From the NCBI RefSeq assembly GCF_029714305.1, contig NZ_CP121647.1, positions 2,190,501 through 2,254,500 of the forward strand: a DNA stretch of 64,000 nt, read 5' to 3'. The notes beneath the pieces were generated by a model, which did no database searches, was not told the origin of the DNA, and saw nothing but the letters and a program-made list of their open reading frames with translations. Positions 8,145-15,787 of this stretch are shown one piece after another. The DNA comes from Bradyrhizobium sp. CB3481 (GTDB lineage Bacteria > Pseudomonadota > Alphaproteobacteria > Rhizobiales > Xanthobacteraceae). Made by a program: the position numbers and the translations under genes. Every line of letters starts with the position of its first letter. The first letter of the stretch is position 1.

Positions 8145-9071
8145 CTATCCGGCGGCCTGCTGATAGAATTCAGCCTCGCTATCCCACGCCGCTGCCTCGC
8201 TCCAGCCGAACTTCCCCCCGTCAATCCGATCGGTATTGATCCGGACCATCGGCTCGGTGAATTCCTCCTGCTGCAGCAGCGTCACGGGGCAGGCGACCTC
8301 TAGGCGGGATGACATCTCGGTGGCGAAGCGCTGCGCGAAGGCGCCCTGGCTCTCGACATAGTAGCTGGGATTGAGCCTCGTGGTGCCCTGACGCAAAGGC
8401 ACGCTCTCGGCGAAAGCGGCGTAGGCCCGCGCCAGCAAATCGACATGAACGTTGTCCCGTACATAGAGAGGTGTCCGCACCGTCGGAACGTCGCCCTTGA
8501 ACCAGGAGCGGATCAAATAGCTGCAGAAGCGCGGCTCCTCGAAGGGGCCGAAAGGGTTCGCGATCACGAACTTCCCGAGATTGAAATGCAGGGTTTCGCT
8601 GAGGAAGCGATAATATTGCCAGGTGAGACCCTTCGACAGCCCATAGGGTGAGAAAGCCCTGAGCGGGGCATCGCCGGCGCCTTCGTCCTGTTCGAATACC
8701 GAGCCCGTGAGCACGACGCCCTTGAGCCCACCGTCCGTCATCTTCTTCAGGACCGCGGCAAGGTTTTTTGTATTGTCGGTGACGGCGCCGATGACGTCGA
8801 AGTCCGGACTGCGATAATCGCCGGTCTGGGCCGCATGCTGGCACAGCACGTCCCATGAGCCGGTGCCGGCAAGATCGAGAAAGCGGGCCGAGCCGAACGG
8901 GCAGTCCTCGATGACTTCAGCCACACGGCGCAGCTCGGTGACGCGACGGCCGCGCAGGTCCGAATAATTGCTCCCCCTCAGCGGCGCGACGACGGTGTGG
9001 CCTTTTGCGGCAAGGCTGCGCGCAAACCACAGGCCGGTAAACGAGCTGCCTCCGGTCAGAAGGACTCTCAC
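8145..9071 (-). CDS. NAD-dependent epimerase/dehydratase (extended SDR), last gene of a nucleotide-sugar operon
   Basis: 308 residues. The GTG at 9071 overlaps the stop of the upstream epimerase gene (GTGA), which indicates translational coupling and decides the start. N-terminal Rossmann signature GGSSFTG (a variant of GGTGFIG) and an active-site SPYGLSK motif (Tyr-x-x-x-Lys). The region NPFGPFEEPR fits the substrate loop of nucleotide-sugar SDRs. It probably reduces or epimerises a 4-keto nucleotide sugar made by the operon. The exact product cannot be read from sequence. Order in the operon: cytidylyltransferase, SDR, RmlC-like epimerase, this gene. Confidence 0.85.
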   Translation of the reverse strand: MRVLLTGGSSFTGLWFARSLAAKGHTVVAPLRGSNYSDLRGRRVTELRRVAEVIEDCPFGSARFLDLAGTGSWDVLCQHAAQTGDYRSPDFDVIGAVTDNTKNLAAVLKKMTDGGLKGVVLTGSVFEQDEGAGDAPLRAFSPYGLSKGLTWQYYRFLSETLHFNLGKFVIANPFGPFEEPRFCSYLIRSWFKGDVPTVRTPLYVRDNVHVDLLARAYAAFAESVPLRQGTTRLNPSYYVESQGAFAQRFATEMSSRLEVACPVTLLQQEEFTEPMVRINTDRIDGGKFGWSEAAAWDSEAEFYQQAAG

Positions 9072-9634
9072 ATCAGGCCCCGCAAGGCTTCGATACCGTG
9101 GAAGGCGGGATCGAAATCCGGCCAGCTCTGGTCCTTGGGCGAAATTTCCGCGGGCTCGCGCGGCCACTTGATGCCAAATCGCGGATCGTCGAAGCGCAAG
9201 CCGCGCTCCTGCTCGGGCGAATAGAACGCGTTCACCAGATAGAACGCTTCGGTGTCGTCGGTGAGCGTCATGAGGCCGTGCGCAAAGCCCTGCGGAACGA
9301 CAATCATCGTGCGGTTTTCCGCGGTGAGTTCGACGCCGAACCATTTGCCGAAGGTCGGCGAGTCCGGCCGCAGGTCGACGATAGCATCATAGAGCGCGCC
9401 GCGGATGCAACGCACCACCTTGATCTCTGCAGCCGGCGCCAGCTGGTAATGCATGCCGCGCAGGGTGCCGGCCTTCGCACTCAGGGAGTTGTTGATCTGA
9501 ACGATCGACATCGGCACGCCGGCCGCTTCGAATTCCTTCTGGCAGAAGAAGCGGGCGAAAAATCCCCGATCGTCACCGCGCTTTTCGAGTTCGATCGTGT
9601 AGGCGCCATGAAGCGGCGTAGGATGAAACTTCAC
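9068..9634 (-). CDS. rfbC: dTDP-4-dehydrorhamnose 3,5-epimerase family protein (RmlC-like)
   Basis: 188 residues, the usual length. Cupin-fold family members epimerise C3 and C5 (or only C3) of 4-keto-6-deoxy nucleotide sugars. Visible motifs: DDRGFFARFFCQKEF, QINNSLSAKAGTLRGMHYQ with the conserved HYQ, VRCIRGALYDAIVDLR.DSPTFGKW, and VPQGFAHGLMTL with the conserved PxGFAHG. It overlaps the next gene by four bases and starts 17 bases after the preceding SDR. Because the operon begins with a CTP-type nucleotidyltransferase, its substrate may be a CDP-linked sugar rather than dTDP-rhamnose. The symbol reflects family only. Confidence 0.88.
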   Translation of the reverse strand: MKFHPTPLHGAYTIELEKRGDDRGFFARFFCQKEFEAAGVPMSIVQINNSLSAKAGTLRGMHYQLAPAAEIKVVRCIRGALYDAIVDLRPDSPTFGKWFGVELTAENRTMIVVPQGFAHGLMTLTDDTEAFYLVNAFYSPEQERGLRFDDPRFGIKWPREPAEISPKDQSWPDFDPAFHGIEALRGLM

Positions 9635-9651
9635 GATGTCAGCCTTTCAGA

Positions 9652-10695
9652 TTATTGCCAGCGCAGGTCGGCGGAGAGGCGACCTGCCGCAATGTGATCC
9701 TTGAGCGTCTTGAGCCGCATCAGCGAGGATGAACGAAACTCCTTGTCCGAGAATCTCATTCCGTTCAAGCCGGCATGGAGGTTCCGGACCGACTGAGCGA
9801 GCGGAACGGCCGGCAGATGCGCCGGGGCCAGTTTGGCAAACAGCGAGAAATCGACCTGATAGGAGCGCAAATCGGGCGGCGCCGCCGTGTTGATGCTCAC
9901 CCTGGTTCCCGGCAATTCGGCAGCCACGACGTTTGCCAGATCGCGGACCTGATAATTTCCGTCGTTGCTGCCGGCATTGACCACGAGGACTCGTCCGCCC
10001 TGATCGGCGTCGCGTCCGATTGCCCATTCAATGGCCCGCGCCATGTCGGCAACGTCGATCAGCGGCCGCCAGGGCGTACCGTCGCTGAGCACGGTAATCT
10101 CGCCGGTCGCCAGCGCACTGGCGACGAAGTCATTGAGGACCAGATCGAGCCGCAGCCGGTCCGACATGCCGCAAGCGGTCGCAAATCGCAGGCAGGTGAC
10201 GGTCATTTCGCCGGCGTTGTTCGCGCGCAGCGCGTTCTCCATTGCGACCTTGGACCGCGCATAGGCGGTGAGGGGATTGAGCGAGTCGCTTTCGCGCTTG
10301 GGATGGCCTTCCGCGGCGCCGTAAATGCTGCAGCTCGAGGCGAACACGAAGCGGCTGACGCCGCGCTGTTCCGCCATCTGCGCCAGCGCAACGCTAGCCT
10401 TTTCGTTGATCGCTTCGGTGACGCCTTCGAATTCCTTGCCCATCGGGTCGTTGGAAATCGCTGCGAGATGGACGACGACATCGACACCGTCGAGCAGTTC
10501 CGGCGGGAAGCTTCTGATGTCGCCGAAATGCGCGCGGTCCAGCAGCGACTCGGGCAGCCGGCTCGTTCCGGTCAGATTGTGGGCAAAGAACGCGGTGTCG
10601 AAGCCGATCAGTTCGGCATCCGGAAATTTCCGGCGGAGGTGACGCGTCAAAATGGGGCCGACATAGCCCATCGAACCGGTAATAAGAATGCGCAT
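9652..10695 (-). CDS. NAD-dependent epimerase/dehydratase (extended SDR)
   Basis: 347 residues from the ATG at 10695, preceded by an AGAAGA purine run; an upstream ATG at 10716 overlapping the cytidylyltransferase stop is possible. Begins MRILITGSMGYVG (Rossmann GxxGxxG), HLAAISNDPMG after beta-4, then SSCSIYG and YARSK (Tyr-x-x-x-Lys active site). The SDP-type loop (SDGTPWRPLIDVADMARAI) is common in sugar-nucleotide dehydratases and epimerases. It occupies the position where CDP-glucose 4,6-dehydratase (rfbG) is usually found after rfbF, but I cannot call it a 4,6-dehydratase with confidence. Second gene of a four-gene minus-strand operon. Confidence 0.87.
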   Translation of the reverse strand: MRILITGSMGYVGPILTRHLRRKFPDAELIGFDTAFFAHNLTGTSRLPESLLDRAHFGDIRSFPPELLDGVDVVVHLAAISNDPMGKEFEGVTEAINEKASVALAQMAEQRGVSRFVFASSCSIYGAAEGHPKRESDSLNPLTAYARSKVAMENALRANNAGEMTVTCLRFATACGMSDRLRLDLVLNDFVASALATGEITVLSDGTPWRPLIDVADMARAIEWAIGRDADQGGRVLVVNAGSNDGNYQVRDLANVVAAELPGTRVSINTAAPPDLRSYQVDFSLFAKLAPAHLPAVPLAQSVRNLHAGLNGMRFSDKEFRSSSLMRLKTLKDHIAAGRLSADLRWQ

Positions 10696-10709
10696 GGAAT
10701 CTGTCTTCT

Positions 10710-11480
10710 TTACCATTTCTTCCAGGGAGCTTTATTGCTTGACCAAAGATCTTCCAAATATCGCTTATCCCGCAGCGTATCCATCGGGTGCCAGAAGCCG
10801 TCGTGGAGGAAGACGCTGAGCTGGCCTTCTTTTGCCAGATCCTCCATCGGCTCCTTTTCCCAGACCGTCGCGTCGCCCTTGATGTAATCGCCGACCTTTG
10901 GCGAGAGCACGAAGAAGCCGCCATTGATCCAGTTGCCGTCGCCGCGCGGCTTTTCCTGGAAGCCGGTGACTCGGGGGCCCTGATGGTTGATGGCGCCGAA
11001 GCGACCGGGCGGCTGCGTGCCGGTCACGGTCGCCAGGCGCCCCTCACGGCGGTGGAAGGCGATGCTTTCGGTGATGTTGATATCGGCGACGCCGTCGCCA
11101 TAGGTCAGACAGAAGGCATCGTCATCGCCGATATAGGGCAGGATGCGCTTGATGCGGCCGCCGATCATCGTCTCTTCGCCGGTGTCAATCAGCGTCACCC
11201 GCCACGGCTCGGCGTGCTTCTCCAGAACCTCCATCCGGTTTTCGCGCAAGTCGAAGGTGACGTTCGACTGATGCAGGAAGTAGTTGGAGAAATATTCCTT
11301 GATGACGTAGCCCTTGTAGCCGAGGCAGATGATGAAGTCGTTGATGCCGTGGCTGGAGTAGATCTTCATGATGTGCCACAGGATCGGCTTGCCGCCGATC
11401 TCGATCATCGGCTTGGGACGAACGTCGGTTTCCTCGGCAAAGCGGGTTCCCAGGCCTCCGGCCAGCAATACTGCGCGCAT
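10710..11480 (-). CDS. rfbF: Glucose-1-phosphate cytidylyltransferase
   Basis: Makes CDP-glucose from CTP and glucose-1-phosphate, the entry to CDP-deoxyhexoses. 256 residues from the ATG at 11480, the family's usual length. N-terminal nucleotide-binding signature AVLLAGGLGTRFAEETDVRPKPMIEIGGKPILWHIMK, then LCLGYKGYVIKEYF-like and TLIDTGEETMIGGRIKR, a region diagnostic for this subfamily, and YGDGVADINI with the metal-binding Asp. WINGGFFVL and FWHPMDTLRDKRYLE near the C-terminus fit well. It is the first gene of the minus-strand operon running to 8145. The 271 bases upstream probably hold its promoter. Confidence 0.92.
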   Translation of the reverse strand: MRAVLLAGGLGTRFAEETDVRPKPMIEIGGKPILWHIMKIYSSHGINDFIICLGYKGYVIKEYFSNYFLHQSNVTFDLRENRMEVLEKHAEPWRVTLIDTGEETMIGGRIKRILPYIGDDDAFCLTYGDGVADINITESIAFHRREGRLATVTGTQPPGRFGAINHQGPRVTGFQEKPRGDGNWINGGFFVLSPKVGDYIKGDATVWEKEPMEDLAKEGQLSVFLHDGFWHPMDTLRDKRYLEDLWSSNKAPWKKW

Positions 11481-11751
11481 TAATGTGCCATTCAAAACGT
11501 TGAGATTAATAGGTTTACCGCTATTCACTACATGAAATGGCGCGAACGCGCGAGGCCGTGCCGGCATTTCGTCGCAGAATGGTTTATTCGATTTGACCCG
11601 TCAATTTGCGGGTTCCACGCGCAGCGGTGCATGAATGAGACCGCGTGGGAACCGTATGCGCGCTGAGGTTGAATGCGACCGGGTAAGGTTGACGGGTTAG
11701 CTTAATTCGCGGCTTTGATTGAGCGATTTAAATGCGAAGCTATGATGCGGC

Positions 11752-11916
11752 ATGAAGCAAAATCGCCCGCGTCGGAAAATCCTCATCAAGCGCAAACCGC
11801 CGGCTCGGCCCGACGATCTCGCGCAAAAATATCGGGAAGTATGCGAACTCCGGCGCAAGCTCGCCTGCGTGACAGCGGAGGTATCGTCGCTTCGTCCCCG
11901 AGAAGTTGAGGCGTGA
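11752..11916 (+). CDS. Small basic hypothetical protein
   Basis: 54 residues starting at ATG 11752 and ending at TGA 11914-11916. Very basic N-terminal third (KQNRPRRKILIKRKPPARP) followed by a helical stretch (DDLAQKYREVCELRRKLACV) with two cysteines. It runs toward the next small gene with a 41-base gap. No family recognised; coding status rests on composition and on the compact frame. Confidence 0.45.
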   Translation: MKQNRPRRKILIKRKPPARPDDLAQKYREVCELRRKLACVTAEVSSLRPREVEA

Positions 11917-11957
11917 ACGCCGCACGTCGGCGTGATTGCCTTCCGGAGTTCAGTCCG

Positions 11958-12158
11958 ATGAGCCGTGATAATCCCTTTCAGGTCGCCTCATTCAACCCCG
12001 AACGGGCCTGGGCAGATACCTGGCATCTCTGGACCGTGATCATGCCGAGGCGGTCGATCACGGGTCGGCTCTTGTGGGGCAAGGTATGGCGCCGGCACGA
12101 CGGCAGGCGCTGGATCTACAAGAAGTTCGTCGAATACGACACCGACGATCTCGTTTGA
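11958..12158 (+). CDS. Small hypothetical protein, Trp/Arg-rich
   Basis: 66 residues from the ATG at 11958. The sequence is dense in aromatic and basic residues (FNPERAWADTWHLWTVI, then GRLLWGKVWRRHDGRRWIYKKF) and ends in an acidic EYDTDDLV. That pattern is characteristic of a real, folded small protein and I believe similar ones occur in Bradyrhizobium, but no function is known to me. No signal peptide. Confidence 0.6.
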   Translation: MSRDNPFQVASFNPERAWADTWHLWTVIMPRRSITGRLLWGKVWRRHDGRRWIYKKFVEYDTDDLV

Positions 12159-12174
12159 TGAATCGCGCTCGGCT

Positions 12175-12336
12175 TTAGGCCTTGCCGGCGCGATAACGCG
12201 CGGAGCGCAAGGCCAGCACGACACCGATCGCGATGACAGTCATTGTCGCCAGCAGGCTGGCCGGCGCCGTGCAGTTGATGCAGGTGCCGACGATTGAAAA
12301 GGTCTCGCTTGCGGGAGCTGCGACAAGGTTCGTCAT
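12175..12336 (-). CDS. Small single-span membrane protein
   Basis: 53 residues from the ATG at 12336, which follows an AGGAAG ribosome site at good spacing. The first half is polar with two cysteines in CxxC arrangement (GTCINCTAP), then one hydrophobic span (LLATMTVIAIGVVLAL) and a basic tail (RSARYRAGKA). The layout (short polar part, helix, Arg/Lys end) resembles C-terminal sorting tails but lacks a PEP-like motif. It is transcribed away from gspD, whose start is about 316 bases away. Confidence 0.5.
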   Translation of the reverse strand: MTNLVAAPASETFSIVGTCINCTAPASLLATMTVIAIGVVLALRSARYRAGKA

Positions 12337-12652
12337 ACCGTCTTCCTGGCCTGTTTCCTGACGTACTTCCTGACTCGGGGGCCTGCAGGGCAAGGCCACG
12401 AATTAAATCTAGCAGCTTTGTCCTGACCGAGCCAGCCGCAGCGCTCGCTCCGATAGGCCCCGCAGAAATACGCGACGGCAGCTTTTATTTTGATGGGGCC
12501 GAAACGGTCCGATTATCCCCGAATCATCCGTCGCGGCAGGTATTTCCCGGAGTTTTTCAGGCCGAAAACATCAATGTTCCGGCGGATTTACTGTCGATTA
12601 ACCATGATGTTTTACCGAATATTTACGCGCCAAAATCGTATCGGCGCAAAGT
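12337..12652. other. Intergenic region upstream of gspD
   Basis: No gene supported. The last 150 bases are noticeably A/T-richer than the flanking genes (TTTATTTTGATG, ATTTACTGTCGATTAACC, ATATTTACGCG), consistent with the gspD promoter region. No certain -35/-10 pair was chosen. Confidence 0.5.
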
Positions 12653-14956
12653 TTGTATTTGGGGATTTTTCCTTTGTTGCATTCTCGTAGCCTTGCGACG
12701 AGGTTAGCCGCCTGTTGGGCGGCCACACTTGTTGTATCGGGCTGCAGCACCCCCACCGCGACGCCGTTGACCACCGTGGCCCAGCCGAGATTGGCCGGAC
12801 AGCCGGTCTCCCTCGAACAAACCTACGCGGCCTATGACGGCGGTCCCACCGGCGCCGTGCCGCTTCCGTCTCCTTCATCGCAAGCCGTCGGCGTCATGGA
12901 CGGCGGCAGCGGCAGCATGATCGGCGGGCTATATTCGAAGCGGAGGGCCGCGGGCGCCGATGGCAATGTGGTGCTCAACCTGGCGAGCGTGCCGCTTCAG
13001 CAAGCCGCGAAGACCGTGCTCGGCGACATGATCGGCGTGAACTACGTCGTCGACCCGCGCGTCGATGGCGTCATTTCAGTGCAGACGACGCGTCCGGTCA
13101 GCAAGGCCGAGGCGCTGGAGATGTTTCAGACCGCGCTGACGCCGATTGGCGCGGTGCTGGTGCAAAGCCGTGGCACCTACCGGATCGCGCCGGCCGACCA
13201 GGCTGCCACGGGCGTGATTGCGACCGGCGATGGCCCGGCTGACAGCGCCGTTGCCGGCAACGGCATTCGCGTCGTCTCTCTCAAATACGTCGCCGCGACG
13301 GAAGTCGCCCGCGTGCTGGAGCCGATGGTGCCGAAGGGCGCGATCGTGCAGGCCGATGATGCGCGCAACATTCTCGCGCTCAGGGGCTCTCCGGCGGAAA
13401 TCGAGGGCATGCTGGACTCGATTTCGGTGTTCGACGTCGACGTCATGAAGGGCATGTCGTTTGCCGTCGTTCCGGTGAAGACCGCGCAGCCTGAAAAAAT
13501 GGTCGACGAACTGAAGGCGATATTCGCGGCTGAGAAAGAGGGGCCGCTCAAGGGCCGCGTCAGGTTCATCGCCAATACCCGGCTTGGCGCCATCCTGGTC
13601 GTGACCTCGCAGCCGAGCTATCTGCCCAAGGCGCAAACCTGGATCAGGCGGCTCGATGCCAAAGCGGCCGGCTCCGAGCGGCAGCTTCACTTCTATCAGG
13701 TGCAGAACCGCCCCGTGACCGAGCTCGCCGGCGTGCTGCAGTCGATGTTCTCGAACGAGCTGAAGGTGGTGAAGCAGCCGACGCGCAGCGTTTCGCCGCG
13801 GGCGAAGCAGACGGGCTTCTCAACAAGCTCGGCCAGACAGCCGGGGCCTGGCGGCACGATGTCGGAGATCGATCAGGCCGGTGCAACCGGTCTGCGTGGC
13901 GGACTTACCCCTGGAAACGATCTGCAAAGCCTGCAGCGCGCCTTGAACAACGAACCGGATGCACTGGCGGCGGAATCCACAGAGCTGTCTTCGTCGCCTG
14001 CGTCGTCAAATCGGCAGATCGAGGAACCGCCGCTGAAGATCGTGGCGGACGAGACCAAGAACTCGCTCCTCATCATGGCCAATGAGCGCGACTACCAGCG
14101 CGTGCTCCGCGTCATTCAGGGGCTTGATGTCGTCCCGAGCCAGGTCTTGATCGAAGCCGTCATCGCCGAGGTGACACTGAACGACAAGCTGCAATATGGC
14201 GTGCAATGGCAGCTGCAGAAGAACCGCACCCCGACCGCCACATTCACGAACGCAGTGACCGGCGGCGTGGCATCGGTTTTCCCAGGCTTCAATTATGCCG
14301 TCAACGCTGCCAGCATAGCGTCGACGCTCAGCGCACTGAACGCGATTACCCGCGTCAACGTCATTTCGACGCCGTCGCTGATGGTGCTGGATAACAAGAC
14401 GGCGCGGCTGCAGATCGGCGACCAGGTGCCGATCACCACCCAGACCGCAACCAGCACCGTGACGGCGCAAACCGCGATCGTCAACTCGATCACCATGCAG
14501 GACACCGGCGTGATCCTGTCGGTGACGCCGCGCATCAACGAGAGCGGAAGGGTGCAGCTCGAGATCGAGCAGGAAGTCAGCGCCGTGGTGAAGACCACTT
14601 CATCCGGTATCGACTCGCCGACCATCCAGCAGCGGCGCGTGAAGACCACCGTCGTGGTGAACGACGGCGAGGTGCTCGCGCTCGGCGGCATGATCCAGGA
14701 GCAGGCCAACAAGACCAGCAACCAGATTCCGCTGCTCGGCGACATACCCGGCCTCGGCGCCGCGTTCTCCAACCGGGGCGACCAGGTTCAGAAGACCGAG
14801 CTCGTCATCCTGATCACGCCCAAGGTCGTCCGCGACGGCACGGAAAGCCGCCTCGCGACGGAAGAATACCGCCGCAAGATGCACGTCTATATGCCGCACA
14901 CGACCACGCGCGAGCGTACGCCGGCCAACACGTTTCAGCGGATAACGTCGCAGTGA
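12653..14956 (+). CDS. gspD: Type II secretion system outer-membrane secretin GspD
   Basis: Forms the outer-membrane channel of the T2SS. 767 residues if read from TTG 12653; TTG 12674 or 12677 would shorten it slightly. The N-terminus is a lipoprotein-type signal ending LVVSGC, so the secretin may carry its own lipid. Then N0 (PLQQAAKTVLGDMIGVNYVVDP), N1-N3 repeats (VVSLKYVAATEVARVLEPM, then VVPVKTAQPEKMVDELKAIF and YQVQNRPVTELAGVLQSMF), a long low-complexity Ser/Gly/Pro linker, and the secretin core with VPITTQTATST, GVILSVTPRI, VNDGEVLALGGMIQ and LGDIPGLGAAF. All domains are in the expected order. It overlaps the following lipoprotein gene by four bases. Confidence 0.95.
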   Translation: MYLGIFPLLHSRSLATRLAACWAATLVVSGCSTPTATPLTTVAQPRLAGQPVSLEQTYAAYDGGPTGAVPLPSPSSQAVGVMDGGSGSMIGGLYSKRRAAGADGNVVLNLASVPLQQAAKTVLGDMIGVNYVVDPRVDGVISVQTTRPVSKAEALEMFQTALTPIGAVLVQSRGTYRIAPADQAATGVIATGDGPADSAVAGNGIRVVSLKYVAATEVARVLEPMVPKGAIVQADDARNILALRGSPAEIEGMLDSISVFDVDVMKGMSFAVVPVKTAQPEKMVDELKAIFAAEKEGPLKGRVRFIANTRLGAILVVTSQPSYLPKAQTWIRRLDAKAAGSERQLHFYQVQNRPVTELAGVLQSMFSNELKVVKQPTRSVSPRAKQTGFSTSSARQPGPGGTMSEIDQAGATGLRGGLTPGNDLQSLQRALNNEPDALAAESTELSSSPASSNRQIEEPPLKIVADETKNSLLIMANERDYQRVLRVIQGLDVVPSQVLIEAVIAEVTLNDKLQYGVQWQLQKNRTPTATFTNAVTGGVASVFPGFNYAVNAASIASTLSALNAITRVNVISTPSLMVLDNKTARLQIGDQVPITTQTATSTVTAQTAIVNSITMQDTGVILSVTPRINESGRVQLEIEQEVSAVVKTTSSGIDSPTIQQRRVKTTVVVNDGEVLALGGMIQEQANKTSNQIPLLGDIPGLGAAFSNRGDQVQKTELVILITPKVVRDGTESRLATEEYRRKMHVYMPHTTTRERTPANTFQRITSQ

Positions 14957-15393
14957 CGAAGCGAGCGACAGCCCTCTTGCGGAATTTTTTGCTGTTGTCC
15001 GGCATGGGCTGTGCGCTGGCCGGCTGCGTGACCTATGCCTATCCGATCGTCGAACCGCCGCCGCCCTATGCGCTGCTGCCGGTCGATGAATCCATGAGCT
15101 GCAACGGCATCGCGGCTTCCTTCCGCTACTCGGCGCGGCGTGCCGCCCTGCTGGAGTATTGGCTGGCGGCGGGGCCGCTCGCCGGCTACGGCTACGAGCG
15201 TTACCCGCTGGATGCACCCAAGCAGCTGATCGATGAACGCAGGCGGCTCGACGCGCTGTCGGATCTGCAGCGTTACAAAGGCTGCATGGTGATGGAGCCG
15301 GGCCCTGCCGTCGTCGAGGAGCGCCTGAAGCTCGAAGGCTCGGTCCGGCCGCCGCCGCCTCCACCGCCGGTGGTGCTGAATTCAAAGGGCTAG
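14953..15393 (+). CDS. Lipoprotein with proline-rich tail, coupled to gspD (candidate secretin accessory protein)
   Basis: 146 residues. The GTG at 14953 overlaps the gspD stop (GTGA), which fixes the start and implies translational coupling. Lipoprotein signal with lipobox LAGC (Cys25). The mature part has a Met-Ser-Cys-Asn-Gly segment, an Arg/Ala-rich helix (FRYSARRAALLEYWL), an AGYGYERYP segment and a late cysteine, then a run of prolines and VVLNSKG. It is not a recognised GspS/AspS pilotin. Gene coupling and lipidation make a secretin-associated role plausible, but that is inference only. Confidence 0.75.
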   Translation: MTKRATALLRNFLLLSGMGCALAGCVTYAYPIVEPPPPYALLPVDESMSCNGIAASFRYSARRAALLEYWLAAGPLAGYGYERYPLDAPKQLIDERRRLDALSDLQRYKGCMVMEPGPAVVEERLKLEGSVRPPPPPPPVVLNSKG

Positions 15394-15787
15394 GCCTGGA
15401 CTCACACGCGCGGCCGGCCATGGCCGAATAGATGCGAGTTGGACAAAGGCAAGGTAGTTTCCCGCAAGTCTGTCGTAGTGCGTTGGCAAACGACATTGTT
15501 TGATCCTGCCAATCGGCGAGTTCGTGGCGCATGATTCGAACCCCCAGTTTGAAAGCTTGAATCACTGGGGTCTGGCCAGACGCAACGCTTCCGGGCAGGC
15601 CCCGGTTGGACGCTTACGGGTAGAAACGGACATCAGCCAGCCGACCATCTCTGGTGAAACTGTCGAAAAATGACCCCAGAGCCGACATCGGCCTGGCCGT
15701 TTGGCAAGGGGTAGTTCTGGCTATACCTGCCCTTCCAGAATTGTGGCCTGACCCGATAAGATGCGCCTCCTGACCCCCAGGGGAAAT
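15394..15787. other. Intergenic region between the gspD unit and the sensor kinase
   Basis: 394 bases with no supported gene. It contains several stop codons in all plus frames and no clear hairpin terminator. A CAGGGGAAAT ribosome site for the kinase lies at its right end. Confidence 0.5.

Noticed and set aside
9775..10887. 370-codon plus-strand frame over the nucleotide-sugar operon
   Set aside because: Antisense to an SDR with all its motifs and to the end of the cytidylyltransferase.
13076..13690. 204-codon minus-strand frame inside gspD
   Set aside because: Antisense to a certain secretin gene; no motif of its own.
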